DNA of 64,000 nucleotides, from positions 19,106 through 83,105 of the forward strand of contig CAWUHX010000526.1 of assembly GCA_963922205.1 (NCBI GenBank), given 5' to 3'. The first letter of the stretch is position 1. Each line of letters begins with the position of its first letter. A model generated the notes under the pieces. It did not search any database and was not told the DNA's origin. It worked only from the letters and a program-made list of their open reading frames with translations. This DNA is from Romanomermis culicivorax. Taxonomy: Eukaryota; Nematoda; Enoplea; Mermithida; Mermithidae. A program made the position numbers and the translations under genes. Of the stretch, positions 46,179 through 58,920 are shown piece by piece.

Positions 46179-47657
46179 ATGATTGGCACCCAAGTTATGG
46201 AAGTAACACCCGAAAAGGGTGACATAGATCAACCTCTGCCTACGATGACTACTGTTATACCAGTCAACAAAGTTGGCAGTTCAGCAAAGAAGCATGGAAG
46301 ACCCAGCAGAGACAGTTCTACCAGTGATGCTAGAGCTAGCAATCAAACAACATCAGATGCTATACTGGCCAAGATTCAAAAGAGCATGGATAATTTGAAC
46401 CTATCAGACGTTTCAATTAGCGAAAGTGGCAAATCAAGAAATAGCAAAAGAACGATGCCTGTTTTAACCGAAACGAAATCAATGAAAGGCAAGAAAGGCA
46501 TCCAGAAGCATAGTACAGTAGTGAGAGCAGTTTTTACTGCAAGTCAGGAATGGATGCCTCCTCCAGCGACTACTAACCCACTGGATCAGACAACATTCAA
46601 TTCAACGACATTGAACTCGACTTTATTGCATTTGACACCAAACTTGGACATGACTTTTGAAACTGGATCAGCTGCTGTGGAAGGATCTAAAGCAAGTGAT
46701 GCACAGTCACTGGTGAACATAGTTCAAGAATCAGGTCTTAGTGACATAGAAATGTTAGAATTAGATGGTAACCCTCTTTTGACAGAGTCAGGATTAGCTG
46801 CCTATGTATCTTATCTGTGTACAATTACTCAGCTCAAATGTGTTGCAGTTCACCCGAGTTTTGTCGCTAATTTCTATTCTGAAGAAGTACATTCGCGTAA
46901 TATCGAAATGCAGGCTAGTGGTTTTATGCTTAATCCTCACAATCATTCATTATCAAATGTATCTGCTGTCTTCATTCCCCTGCTCCTCCGTGACTTGAAA
47001 CCTGTTCCAGCAGCAATGTTGAGAACTTCAATCAGTCATTGGGTTCTTGGTGTCTACCACAGTCATGAACATAAAGTCGTTTTCTTCGATCCTTATGGTA
47101 GATCAATTACAGATATCGTGAAATTTCAACTTCATCGAGCCATCACTACACTTCCGCCTGAAATAAAGACAGATGATTTTTCTATTGAGTGTAAAACAAA
47201 TCTTCATTTCAACGCTCAAACATTTGATGATGCAACGAATTGTGGATATTAGGTCTGCCTATATACCCAAGTGAGTATAATGAAAAATTTCAAGGGTTCA
47301 ATGAAAGTAAAAAATTTCAATATTCTTCAATACAGACAAAATGTGTTAAATATTTTATTGCAGCTCCTTCACAGTACATATCCAGCTTATAAATCGGTGG
47401 AAAGCCTCTTCCCTGCTCAAGCAGAAGTGGGGCAAATAAAACAGCCTATTATTGTGGAAATAATGGATCAGCCGACAACATCCAAACAAATAAACAACAA
47501 TCAACAAAATCAACCAATTCCATCAAAACAACAAATAATAAATCCAGCAAAGGACAATGAAGAAAATATATTTAAAAAACGAACTCCATTCAAAAAAATG
47601 GCCAAGACACTACAGACGTGCCAAAAGAACCATCATGGCAAGTTTTGGGCCAGCAAT
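46179..47657 (+). pseudogene. C48/Ulp1-like cysteine protease gene with intron, copy B
   Basis: Translation of 46179-47252 is identical to copy A, including all four catalytic-type residues and the TAG after NCGY. Intron (47271-47363) and exon 2 are also the same, apart from one T at 47636 where copy A has C (38526). The 3' end passes at 47657 into tandem copy C. Identity over 1.5 kb of coding and intron sequence reflects recency rather than selection. Confidence 0.75.
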
Positions 47658-49420
47658 GATAGAAACAAAGGAAAGCTTGAAGTTTTTCAACCAAAATGTT
47701 ATCTTTGCAACTGCAAACAGACTTTTTTTGCACTCAGCAACCAAATTTCAGGTCAAACAAGGGCAACTTAGAGCCTGACCTCACTTTTGGTTAGGTTATA
47801 AGGTTTTCTGTCCCAAGATGCATTCATACGTGTTATAAAATGGGGAATCATAAAAATTTTCGGGTGTTCTGCACCAATTTCAATTCGTTTATAATTTTTC
47901 TATATTATTCTAGTGGGTGATTAGAAAATGTCATTTTAGGTAATGCTTATATTTTTTAATTATCAACACATTATGGATAAATGTTTGATCTTGTGTTGCT
48001 TTTTGACGTATTTAATGAGCGAGATTTTCCTTATTTTCCCAAAATCTTTTTGCGATCTTTAAAAAAATTTTGAGTTTTGAGTGATTGAAACATTTTTAGT
48101 CCATGTTGAAATACTTGCTGGTTGAAGAACCGAAATTTGTAATTGCTTACCAAGTTTTTGAACTGCAGTTTGCCCGACTGAAAATACATTTAATTCACTG
48201 AAAAATTAAACCTTCTGTCTAGGAAATAAAAGTTGAAAAGATTCATTTTCCAGCATTCAAGAATATCAAAATCTCAGAAAACTTTTCAGGCCTACACGCC
48301 GAATTAGTTTACTGGTATCAACCTTTTCATTTTCTCTGTAAAACTGAAAAAATTAGGTTTTGAAGGCCTAAATCCGATGCGAATCGAATGAAATACAAGA
48401 AAAGTAGCTCATACTGGTTTTTCCGATAAAATTAAGCTAATTTATCGATTTTAAAATGAACAACCAAAAATTTATCTGTGCAACCAAAATTTTTCCCCAA
48501 GTTGCACTTTGCAACCTGGCCTGTGCAAAAAAAACCCTGACTGCAAATATCTTTAATGTCAATCTGGGGAATGTAAAAAACGTGATCCTTGTTTGACTAC
48601 AGGTCATAGACAGCAGAAAAGTTAAACTACCACAATCGCGTCACAAATCACAACAGAAGTAAAGTATAATCCAAAAAATAGTAGTGATAAAATAAACGAC
48701 GAATAAGCAGGCTTTCAGAGGTTACCAAACTCTAATTGGCTGAATTTTTGATCATGAATTATTCAATCAGCCAATTAGTGTTTCAAACCACAATCTAGCC
48801 GCTACTTGGAAAAAATCTGACGAATAACAAACTGTAATCCAACATATACTAATTCCAATACAAATGAAAATTAAAATAATCTGAAATGAAAATAATCTAA
48901 TTTGAAAAAATTAGCTCAGCATAAAACGATGCTGAATCCCATCGACATTCATTGGATGTTCCTCAGTTGCTACAGTAAACACGAGTCTATAGGTCCTTAG
49001 CACTGGTGAACATCTTCACGTTTTCCGCAGTCACGTCTAAAAGTCACTCTTTTCCTACAGAATTTCATTCGAATTTGTCATGATACGATTATAGAGCTAC
49101 TCAAGAGCTACCAGAAACTATAATTTTATTAGTAATTAATGTGCCGATTTGGAGAAAATTCTAATGAAAGATGGTTATATGTTTTGTGTTGTGTGACGTC
49201 AAACACATGGATGGCAGAGTGAAACACTCAGTGGGAATGCCGTGTCGTTTTTGCCTTTTTACTTTGGCACAAACTGTCACGAGTTTCCATATTTTGCACC
49301 AAGAAATAGGCTTTCAAATATTTGTAAGCATCTTCCACGCTCGCAAACTCTCGATCCCCTATAGGTATTGTCATTGTATGAAGGTGGGACAATATACGAT
49401 TGGGTTCCATTAAACCTGGC
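47658..49420 (+). repeat. 9.11-kb tandem unit, copy C (partial)
   Basis: The third copy covers only the first 1763 bases. It stops after AAACCTGGC at 49420, inside the NADAR-like frame, where A and B continue with ATATATCCAAGG. The sequence beyond is unrelated, purine-rich DNA. It has private differences from A and B in its right part (for example 48744-48745 and 49174). Confidence 0.9.
49228..49420 (-). pseudogene. NADAR-like fragment, copy C, 5'-truncated
   Basis: Retains EPNRILSHLHTMT and SVEDAYKYLKA, but the first 18 residues are lost at the 49420 array breakpoint. A substitution near 49229 creates a stop shortly after TRHSH, shortening the frame relative to copies A and B. Confidence 0.4.
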
Positions 49421-50788
49421 CTTCAAAAAAAGCCACATACAAAATCCAAAAGAAAAAGTAAAAAAAATGAAAATAGAAAAAAAACAAAGAAAGCGAACAA
49501 AAGAAAAGACAAAAAGTAACTAAGAAAAGTGAAATAAAATAAAAGCCAAAACTCAAAAAAACAAGAACATAAAATTAAAACGAATAATTAGAACAAAAGC
49601 AAAAATGAAAGAGGAAAATTATAGGAATAATGAACAATTACAGTACAAATACAATACATTAAAAGCAATAAAATTTTAACAATGAGTAACAGGCGTCACA
49701 AAATTTAAAACTGTTGATAAAAATTTTAAAACAAAGGCAAGAAAAATTGCACGAGGTATCAAAAGTGGTAAATCAAAAGCAACATGAGAAAATTAAAAGG
49801 AACGAACAATTAGAAATATTATTTAAAAGTCTAAAAAATACAAGGCATATTGCAGAAGATGCCTTGTGTTACTCATCCATTCTTTCTTCCAAATCATCAC
49901 AAAACAAATACTCTTTTGTCCCAGTCCAGGGTCAAAGAAGGATGCATGTGAAGTGGTTGCTGAGATGAACAATAACTGACAAAAGATGGTATCTGAAAAA
50001 TATAGAGTGGAAAAAAACCAAAACTCAACACCAGTTTGTTTTTGCCATCATCCATTGAATGTCAACTCTGTCTGCAAATCAAAAATGTCATCAAATGGCC
50101 CATTGCACAAGTATACTGGCCGCAGCATGAGTAGCTGTTGTGATGGTAGGTATGTGATTGTGATGGTAGGTGCAAAATGCATTCTTATTACTGGACATTT
50201 TAGCGACCTGTTGTCATGCCTTTGTCCACATATTTGCTCATGTTTATGCAGTTGTTTACTCACAAAATTTTCCATCCTTTTATCTTTTAGCCTACATGAA
50301 CATGAACCGTAAAGTTTGAAGTTGGAACACATATTCTGACTACCCTTGTTTCCTTTACTCACTAACATCCAGGATACAATTATAAAGCAAAATTTAAAAA
50401 TTTTCAAAATCTGTTTAAATTTTAGAAAAAATTTAAATTTTTAAAAAAACAATATAGAAATGTCTGGCGTGCTTGAAAATGTAGGAAAATGAGTTTCCAA
50501 AACCCTGAACGCAAATTTTGACTTTAAAAAATGAGTGATCCATGGCAAAGTTATCCAGGGTTTAGTTGTGCATGACTAAAACCCAGATCTGCTACCCAGG
50601 GATCACTTCATTTTCAAACTAAAAAACATCAAAAAACAGTGGGGGACTTTTTCGCTCTACTCACTAACATCCGGGGAACATGTTGAAATCAAAATTTTTA
50701 AATTTTAAAAATTTTTAAAAAAACAAAAGACTTACATGGCATGGCCTGTAATTTCTGTTGTAATAATTTGCATTTGGCATTTGGCTAC
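49421..50788. other. No recognised gene; purine-rich start
   Basis: 49421-49680 is strongly A-rich on the plus strand, as if a polypurine expansion lay at the array breakpoint. ORFs at 49714-49968, 49986-50312 and 50048-50407 have no recognisable content. Two related AT-rich stretches near 50340-50455 and 50655-50725 each follow CTCACTAACATCC. Confidence 0.35.
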
Positions 50789-51016
50789 CTAATACTCCCT
50801 ATAGGGTTGTAGAGTGTACATGCTACTGACATGGGGCCAGAAATCCTCGTCAGCACTACCACACAAATTGATTAAGTTCATGCCCATGCTGTCCATCTGT
50901 TGATTTTTTTCTGGTATAGCATTCTTGTGGAACCTTAAATAGTTGACCCATTCCAACACAGCTTCCCCGAATTTGTGTTGAAGCGCCAAATTCAAACTAC
51001 TTTTCAACATTGACAA
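50789..51016 (-). other. Possible short coding relic (unknown)
   Basis: A 75-codon minus-strand ORF with protein-like composition (LALQHKFGEAVLEWVNYLRF, then DEDFWPHVSSMYTLQPY). No family recognised. It may belong with the acidic relic at 51114-51521 on the same strand. Confidence 0.25.
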
Positions 51017-51113
51017 TTCGATGGGTAGCTATAATGTTTTAAAATAATTTATGAATGTTATGTAATATATTAATTAAATTACCTGTGTCAAGAATTTTGG
51101 ACAAAATTTAGCT

Positions 51114-51521
51114 TCAATGTAGAATGTCGTTAAACCTGGGTCGATTGTACAAGTATTCTGTAATTGGTATCTCCCGAATTGATTCGCAGTGAATTTCGGA
51201 AATAGTCCCGAATTGAAAAGTGCGTACGTTCCCAATACAATTTATTTTCCGCCTTCTTTCCATTGTTATACCCGAAAAACAAACTTCAGATATATTTTCA
51301 CATTCTGGATGGTACCATATTCTGCATATTTCTTCAATTTGTACATCACATTCCAGCATTGGATTTACAGTTTTATCCACTTGACATTCCCAGAATGACA
51401 GTTTTCGGCCCTTTGGTTTTAACGTTCTGCCCAATAAAGCATCCTCATCATCATCGCTAAGGCTACCCATAATGTCCTCCTCTTCTTCGGCTTCCAAGTT
51501 TGACAAGTTGTTGCTTATCAA
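51114..51521 (-). other. Acidic ORF with degenerate PHD-like motif
   Basis: 135 codons on the minus strand. The N-terminus is highly acidic (LEAEEEEDIMGSLSDDDEDA). Residues 65-85 include CRIWYHPECENIS, the typical second half of a PHD finger (C-x-x-WYH-x-x-C). The upstream Cys pairs are incomplete (single Cys at SFWECQ and LECD). Either an exon of a broken PHD protein or chance resemblance; low confidence. Confidence 0.3.
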
Positions 51522-54500
51522 CTTTGTAAGTCAATCTATATGCAAACATTCAAGTAACTCACAAGTATTTGAATGAAACTATAGGTATTTTATTGGTTTA
51601 GATTGCATTTCGGGTATTTTGTCCGAGTTTGGTAATTCATCTTCAATTTCATCACAGGATATAATTTGCGAATCAATTATAATTGTTTCCCAAGTAAGGT
51701 TTATCTCTTCTCTTAAACAGAAAATGTCAATTTACAAAAAATTGGTCGGAATATTTAAGTTTGTTAGATACAAAGTGACTCTTCACTTTCATCATCATCA
51801 GTAATGTCTTCCTGGATAATATGTGAATTTGGAGCTTGGTCATTGAGTCAGAATGTATTGAGAATTCGGTTGCAACCCATTAATAACCTGATCATCAGCT
51901 TTGAAATTTTATAGAAGTGCACATTCTTCTTCATTTGGGTTATTTAGCCAGTTCAAAAAATGACTGCTCATAGTTGAATCGAAAGAATAAAAATGTCTGA
52001 TCAATTGACAATTTTAAAATTAATAAAAATGTCTGATTGATTGACAATTTTAAAAAGACAGGATGGAGACAGAGTTGCATCATTCAATTTGCAGTACAGG
52101 TTTTATAGTGGCAATAGAGAAGAAGAGAGTTAAATTTGTGACTCAAATCTACATCATTTTCAATTTCCAAAGGTAAATTTCATAAGATGTGTGAACTATT
52201 GGACTTTACCCATACTAATAAAATAAAAACTTGCAGCATGTTTTTGCTCTTCTGAAAAGATATTCCTCTACAAATGAGTCAAAAATATTCAATTGGCAAA
52301 CTAATTAATTTTTGTATCACTTGCTGTTTCCAGGGGAAGCAACATACGTCTATAATTCCATGCAAAACATATATGCAGTCTGAATTAAGCTCTAGTTGGT
52401 CTTGGAAATACTGTTGAGATGCTGAATGTGGAAAAAACTAGTAGACAAACTTAAGTTTATCTTTTTGCACTGCAATATGACCAGGGTAACAAAAATACAA
52501 ATACAAATATGTATTCTGCTAACCTGCAAGGAATCCTGAAACTTGTTCATGTCTCTGCACTTGAAACAACTGAATTACTCTTCATTGACATCCAATGTTT
52601 TGTCAAAACTAGGGCACAAGCAGTATGAGTCATATTTAGACAATTTTTGCAGAAAAGTCAGTTGTATTGTTTGAACTTAAATATTGCTTAGGGAAAAATG
52701 AAGTACAGAAACAAAAAACTGAGTTACAATTCCCTGATGCTTTTAAAAGCTGGACCTGATTCTTGATGAGGGTAGTCATCATGTCTCAAAGCCTGTCATA
52801 AAAATCAATATCATTTTCTGAGTAGTTGAGTTTACCAGATAGGCAGTGGCTGTAAAGTGTAGCTGAAAAAGATTAATTGTTCATTTGAAAATGAACAGAA
52901 AACTAGTTAATCAAAGAATAATAAAATTTTGAAATTTCCAGTATGAAAGCCATGATTTCATACTTACATTTTTAAACTATTTTCTAGAGGTGAACAAATA
53001 CAATAGGAAAACAGAAAAGTAAAAATGTTTTCCTATTGCATGATATATTTTTGTATAGCAGTCTTTGAAAGATAAGTATTTGAGCCTAATTGACAGTCCA
53101 TTAGTTGCCTCTTTTTTTAATATATCCCCTCACTGTCTACTCTGATGTTAAATTTGATAGCCAAATCGATTTTTTGTATATAATCTGCATCAGTTTGAAT
53201 ATTCATTGAATAATCTAAGTGTAATATACTATACAGGGGGGACAGTGTTTTTTGATTGGATCAAGAAAAGTGGATACAGAAAGTGAGAAGTTCCCAGTTC
53301 TTTTTGGGAAATATCTCTTATCTTATAAGCCCTACTCAGGGCATGAAACTTACAAGCTCTGGTCCTCTTTAAATCATTGATGTTTGGTTATGAAGAAAAT
53401 GCTTAGAAATGAGTATGCTGATGCTTAATGTCTGTTGAAGTACAATAGAAATATTGTATCTCTAATGTGGATCAGTTTGATCGTTCTTTGCTGTGTCAGT
53501 TACCTTTTCAGTGAGTAAAGCAGTTTCAATGAATCTCGAATGCCTTGAACTTGGTAGACAAAATGTGAAAAGACTGCATTTAAAATTTTGTATTTATCTG
53601 CATCCTTGTAAAATCTGCATATCTACACATTGGGGAACTTGTTCAGTTGATTGTTTCCACTCCATTGCTACCACCAATAGCAATCCACATTTCATTCTTG
53701 AATCTACAGGTCAAGATTAGTTAATTTACCACTCATCGAGGTCTCTAGCCAGCATTCCCCAATAGAATCTGACAAATTAAGGCCAACCAAACAGGCTTTT
53801 CTGTTCTATCATCTTTTTCATTTAAATTCAAGAAGAAAAAATTCACTCCTGATTTGACCTTTCAATTGCATGTTTCATCAATGACCTTGTTGATCAAAGT
53901 CAGAAAATCATGGGCATATTCCAACACCAAGCATTTGATCAACTTGCAATATTCAATCCACGAGATTCTTGGGAAAAATATCAATAATTTCATTAGTTTC
54001 AGTGAAGCACAGATTAGAAATATGATGAAAAGTATCAAAAATGAAGCTCATATATTCTAACTGAAAGACAGCTTAAAAGATTAAGAGTTGGATGCACAAA
54101 AACAAAATCTTGTTAGGCATAAATCTCCTAAAAAAATAACAAGAGTAATTGCAGTGTGAAATTCATATACAGACAGAGCAGCATAAGGGTTTTCCACAGA
54201 CAACAGGCTAAAAACACTTCTTCGTTCTTTGCACCACTGATTGCACATATCCTATTTTGTGCCTATGAAAATGCTTTCAGGCTGTCCATCAACACTAAAT
54301 GTACATTTTTTTGTTGATTCAAAAGGAGTTTCCCCTGTGCTAAACTTGTTGCTATGTTTGCACCAGCTGTCAATGCATGCAGTCCCACTTGCTTGCCATA
54401 ATTTTCTATTACTAGTAGAGTCATATGAAACAGTGATCTGAAGAAGCTTTCTAGTCCAGCTCCTCTTTGGTATGGAATCTCCTTGAGCCCCTCAATGCTG

Positions 54501-55590
54501 TACCCTCCCTGTGCAGCTTGTGCTGTTTAATGCTGCAAACCAAGCTTTGTAGAACTTCAGATTGTATAATTTGTACAGAAGTTGTATTTGATGCTCTTTT
54601 CAGCTAATCTGTAAAGCTTAGCTGCCCTGGAAAAGGGCGCCACATACACAAATCCAAGTTTGGTGAGAGAAAATATCTCAGGGGTCACCATGATTGGAGT
54701 TCAGTTGGTTTTTATGTGCTATGACGTATGAGGTAGTCATATGCTCATGACAGGCACCGAAGATTTTACTGCAGAAATATTGGCTCATCTGACAGTATAA
54801 CCCAGATTGAACCTAAAACACAAATCAATAATGACTGTTAAAAGGCAAATAGCATTTAAGCCTAGCTTCCACAGGGCCATCCATATGCATGAAACAGCTA
54901 ATTTTTAGAATGCACACAGGATCAGATACAAATAGCATCATCACATCATCTTGTAGGTTAATGTGCCAGGCTATTTAGGACAATGCATGTTTCTGAGAAA
55001 CTGAAGAGAAGTCCATCTGCTCACCACTGAAGAGTTAACGTGATTAGCTGGAAGTGCACTGATCTAGATGATAATGATGCAGACAGTAAGAGCATGGAGT
55101 TCTAAGATTATTTACTTCTTTCATGATGTTTACCACATTCACAGTATTCACTTTCTGGGAAGCAACTTGTCTGGTGGAGGCAGGGAGATTGGGACAACTG
55201 TGATGTGATTTGGCAATGATTGTACAGCAATAATGTTCCCATTTCACATCTAGTTCATCAAGATTAAAGCGCTTGAAATCATCAAGGACTAACCTTAGAT
55301 TTGGGTTCAGGCTTGGTGACTCCAAAACTTTGGGACTCCATTAAGTGTATGATTATGGTTTCTCACAAGAATACAGTAAATGTTGTCAAATGAATAGAAT
55401 GCAATTGTTGTTGTACATAGCACAGCATTTACCTAGCAAAGAAAGCTAGCTTTGAAAATATCACACTTTTTTAAATGTGATGAGTTGGAAGTCATGTTTC
55501 AGGTTCAAAAGGTAGACACATGCTAGGATAATTTGTCTAAAGTGCTTTGAAAATTTTTGCAATAGCGGGGCGACAAAGATACAGTGTTAG
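51522..55590. other. Long stretch without recognised genes
   Basis: AT-rich on both strands with only short ORFs lacking motifs. The one structure noted is a direct duplication of about 38 bases near 51984-52058 (AATAAAAATGTCTGAT twice). ORF 55044-55325 (-) has no recognisable domain. Confidence 0.4.
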
Positions 55591-55599
55591 AACATACCA

Positions 55600-56640
55600 G
55601 AAAGCTTGAATAATGAAACAATAAGTACCACAGGACCTTCTTAGTGACTGTGTGTGCATTGTGCAGCAAATCTATAAATGGAAGTGAGTTTTTCCTGGAA
55701 CATTACCCTATATGCGAATTCAAGTAAATGATGCTAATTTTGTCAACAGGTATAAAATTTATCCAAGTAGGAATGTTTTCACTGATTTTTCATATAGATG
55801 GGAGGGAAAATAATTGGATGTCAGAAAATGCGACCATTAACAGGCTCCACTTCATTTTAACACCATGATTTAGACAGTTTAACCCTAAATCCATTGTTCG
55901 CTGAGGAAATTTGTGGGTAATATGTCCTTTTTCACCTCAAATTAATGATATAGTCAAATTCAATATGTTACTGCATCTCCCTATTCCACATAATACATGA
56001 ACTATGTGGCGTAGCTGGACTGGTGCATGGTAGTAATGCCTGGCTATGGGCTTTGCATCTCCTGTATCGATTGAATGTTGTATCAAATGTGTTAGGGTAG
56101 GTGGATCACCTGCTAGACTAAAAGCAGTGGGATTTGCAAGTAAGAACTCACGCAACTTACCCTTTTGAAAAACATTTAGATTTGACTCTCATACCATTTT
56201 GTCAATGTGAGGCAAGAAATTTTGGTTGCTGTTGTCAGTAGGTTTAAAGGCAATGTTTGGTGAGGACATGACCTCACACACAAGCTTGGCGATTTTACCT
56301 ATAACTTCATTTTTACTTACTCTACGAGTGGGTTAATTATTGGTGGTTTGATGGAAATTTATGAAGAAGTACTGTCAGAAGAGACAACACATGGTGATGA
56401 AGTTTTCAATTTATCTCATGACCAAATTGTGCCCAATATAACATGATCCATGTATGGTTCAATGAGGATGTTTTTCATGGCAATAATATGATGGCCTTAT
56501 GTGATTTCCTTGATAGTTGATGCTGATGGCCGTGGAGAGGATATCACTGGTGGGGTTGGCGGAGATGGTAGCATTAGTGCCCATAGTGGTGATTCTGGGA
56601 GTTGATCATTGAAGGTGACTTGCTTTTTAGGGATTGTTGA
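55600..56640 (-). pseudogene. pol: Gypsy protease/RT N-terminal fragment, heavily decayed
   Basis: Read on the minus strand: a Pro-rich start, then HVILGTIW near 56440 (matching the ILGTNFL motif of the retroviral-type protease), many stops, then LLANPTAFSLAGDPPTLTHL and IQHSIDTGDAKPIARHYY (56155-56020), the lead-in to RT of Gypsy elements. The match fades before the RT palm. It abuts, in opposite orientation, the C48 protease fragment that starts at 56661. Confidence 0.7.
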
Positions 56641-56660
56641 AGTTTGATTTGGAAAGTCAA

Positions 56661-57680
56661 AAACTTGAACATGACTTTTGAAACTGGATCAGCTGCTGTC
56701 GAAGGACCTAAAGTAAGTGATGCGCAGTTACTGGTAAACATAGTTCAAGAATCAGGTCTTAGTGACATAGAAATGTTAGAATTAGATGGTAACCCTCTTT
56801 TGACAGAGTCAGGATTAGCTGCCTATGTATCTTATTTGTGTACAAATAATCAGCTCAAATGTGTTGCAGTCCACCCAAGTTTTGTCACTAATTTCTATTC
56901 TGAAGAAGTACGTTTGCATAATATTGAAATGCAGGCCTGTGATTTTATCCTTAATCCACGCAATCATTTATTATCAAATGTATCTGCTGTGTTCATTCCC
57001 ATGCTTCTCTGTGACTTGAAACCTGTTCTAGCAGCAATGTTGAGAACTTCGATTGGTCATTGGATTCTCGGTGTCTACCACAGTCGTGAACATAAAGTCG
57101 TTTTCTTCGATCCTTATGGTAAATCAATTATGGATGTCATGAAATTTCAACTTCATCGAGCCATTGCTACACTTCCGCCTGAAATAAAGAGAGAGGATTT
57201 TTCTATTGAGTGTAAAACAAATTTTTTTTCAACACTCAAAAATTTGAGGATGCAACAAATTGTGGATATTACGTCTGCCTATATATGGAAGTAAGTATAA
57301 TGAAAAATTTCAAGGGTTCAATGAAACTAAAAAATTTTAATATCATTCAATACAGACAAAATGTGTTCAATATTTTGTTGCAGCTCCTTCACAATATATA
57401 TCCAGCTTATAAATTGGTAGAAAGCCTCTTCCCTGTGTAAGCAGATGTTGGGCAAATAAAACAACAGCCCATTGTTGTCGAAATAATGGATCAGCCAACA
57501 ACATCCAAACAAATTAACAACAATCAATAAAATCAAACAATTCCACCTAAACAATAAACAATAAATCCAGCAAAGGACAACAAAGAAAATATATTCAAAA
57601 AACCAACTCCATTCAAAAAAATGGCCAAGATGCTACAGACCTGCCAAAAGAACCATCCCCGCAAGTTTTGCACCAGCAAT
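56661..57680 (+). pseudogene. C48/Ulp1-like protease gene, diverged fourth copy (D)
   Basis: From AACTTGAACATGACTTTTGAAAC on, this aligns with 37536 onward of the tandem copies, with frequent substitutions, so it is older than the array. The Ser-rich N-terminal third is missing. His (GHW) and Asp (FFDPYGK) are kept. A frameshift in the T-run near 57225 displaces the Gln and Cys boxes into another frame, although NCGYY is still encoded at about 57258-57272, with TAC where the array copies have TAG. The 93-base intron (57291-57383; GTAAGT...TTGCAG) is at the same site. Exon 2 follows with several stops. Homology with the array unit ends at CCAGCAAT (57680), exactly the unit breakpoint. Confidence 0.75.
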
Positions 57681-57799
57681 AACCTACAACACAAAATTGA
57701 ATATTTCAACAGCAGTGGTCTACCGAGGCAAAAAATTTCAATTACAACAACGTCCACAAGGAAATCAACATGTCCGATTTGATCAGCAAAGCTCTAAAT

Positions 57800-58714
57800 C
57801 ACAATGATCCCGATCCGCCTCCTCAACTGTTCAACTACAAAGAACAAGAAGAACTAGGGTGAACACTAATGAATGATGATCAAGTGGCCTGTTTCAATGC
57901 CCTATGAGAAGTCGTCAACAACCTCGACAATCCAAACTACAAATAACAACGTCTGTTCATCTTGCACAGAAGTGGCGGAACTGGCAAGACATTTGTCTAC
58001 AATTTGCTCATCCACTGGGCGAATAGCAAAGGCATCCGAGTTATGGCCTGCACATCCACTGGGATTGCTGCTCCCCTGCTCACAGCCGGGCAAACAGCCC
58101 ACAGCACCTTCAGCATAATGAATGACGTCAACACCCAAATGCTATGCTCAACGTCACTATTCATCATTGACCAGGTAAGCATGTTGCATAGACATGCTTT
58201 CTAGTACATCGATCGGGTTATGCAATCTATCCAATTTCGGGATGCCAAACCGCAACCCTTTGGTGGTAAAGTCTTCCTCATTGTAGGTGAGTTCAAGCAA
58301 CTTCTGCCTGTTGTTCCGTCAGGCTCCATCTAGGACCAAAGTCACCCATCGGTGGAATCGTCTCCCATCTACAAGCTTTTTCAGAGATTCAATTTGAAGC
58401 AGAATATGTGAGTCAATCGTGATGAAGCTTCATTTTCTGAATTTTTAGAAGTTGGAAATGGTGAAAATTTCATGGCGGAAACAAACCTCAAGCCCATCCT
58501 GTCCGAAATGGGCGTCTACTCCCGCGAGGACCTGATCGACTTTTGCTTCCAAAAGGCCAAGCTGGAAAACCTGCTCGAATATTTAGACAGCTTCCGCGAC
58601 TCTGCCATACTAGCGCCCACAAATTTGACCGTAGATTTACTCAATCTACAAATTTTAAATGCTATGCCAGGTGAAGGACGAACTTATCTTTCTATAGATT
58701 CTTTACATTTAGGC
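57800..58714 (+). pseudogene. Helitron-type Pif1-like helicase, stop-ridden but in one frame
   Basis: A superfamily 1 helicase of the Pif1 kind. In one uninterrupted frame (no indel seen) it has DDQVACFNAL, Walker A GGTGKTFVYN (57973 on), ACTSTGIAAPLL with GQTAHSTFSI (motif Ia), Walker B-like LFIIDQVSM (Gln where Glu is usual), GEFKQLLPVVP (motif III), EFLEVGNGEN, and FRDSAILAPTNLTVDLLN with PGEGRTYLSIDSL. These are in the order found in Helitron Rep-helicases and Pif1. Stops at 57927, about 57948, 58202, about 58331 and 58409 break it. The C-terminal motifs V-VI are missing, because sequence switches at about 58715. No HUH Rep motif was found upstream; instead the C48 protease lies there. 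The helicase would unwind DNA during transposition. Confidence 0.75.
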
Positions 58715-58920
58715 AGTGACACACAGCATTCCGGCTCTGTACTTTACCCAGCCATTCATGTGTTTGACATCATCTAATAAAAAACATATAACCCTTTTTC
58801 ATTAGAATTTTCTCATTAATGGCACATTAGACATTGATGATATTATAGTTTTCTGAAGCTCTCGTGATGCTTTTTTCATTGTATTGTGAAAGTTTCAGAT
58901 GAAATTCTGTATGAAAAAAG
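58715..58920 (+). repeat. Segment homologous (inverted) to the NADAR-linked flank of the 9.1-kb unit
   Basis: ACACAGCATTCC to about 58920 aligns with the reverse complement of about 30810-31010. Shared stretches include CCATCCATGTGTTTGAC (here CCATTCATGTGTTTGAC), AAACATATAAC and TTTCATTAGAATTTTCTC. It shows that helicase 3' sequence and the unit's left part come from one ancestral element, and that one of them was inverted. Confidence 0.7.

Larger units (their letters stand above)
38548..47657 (+). repeat. 9.11-kb tandem unit, copy B (hybrid)
   Basis: The second full copy (9110 bases; two single-base losses versus A, near 42797 and 43080). Left of about 39585 it carries C-type variants; right of 39634 it carries A-type variants, so it looks like a C-left/A-right hybrid. 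Only about a dozen scattered substitutions separate A and B in the remaining 8 kb, so the duplication is recent. All features of copy A are present at +9112, falling to +9110 after the two losses. Confidence 0.92.

Noticed and set aside
29436..49420. Tandem array as an assembly artefact
   Set aside because: Copies differ in a structured way (private variants, one switch point in B, two 1-base indels, a truncated third copy), which a simple assembly duplication would not produce. It is not fully excluded without long reads.
50048..50407. 119-codon minus-strand ORF and its plus-strand counterpart 49986-50312
   Set aside because: Both strands are open over the same span and neither shows domain-like content, so coding cannot be supported.
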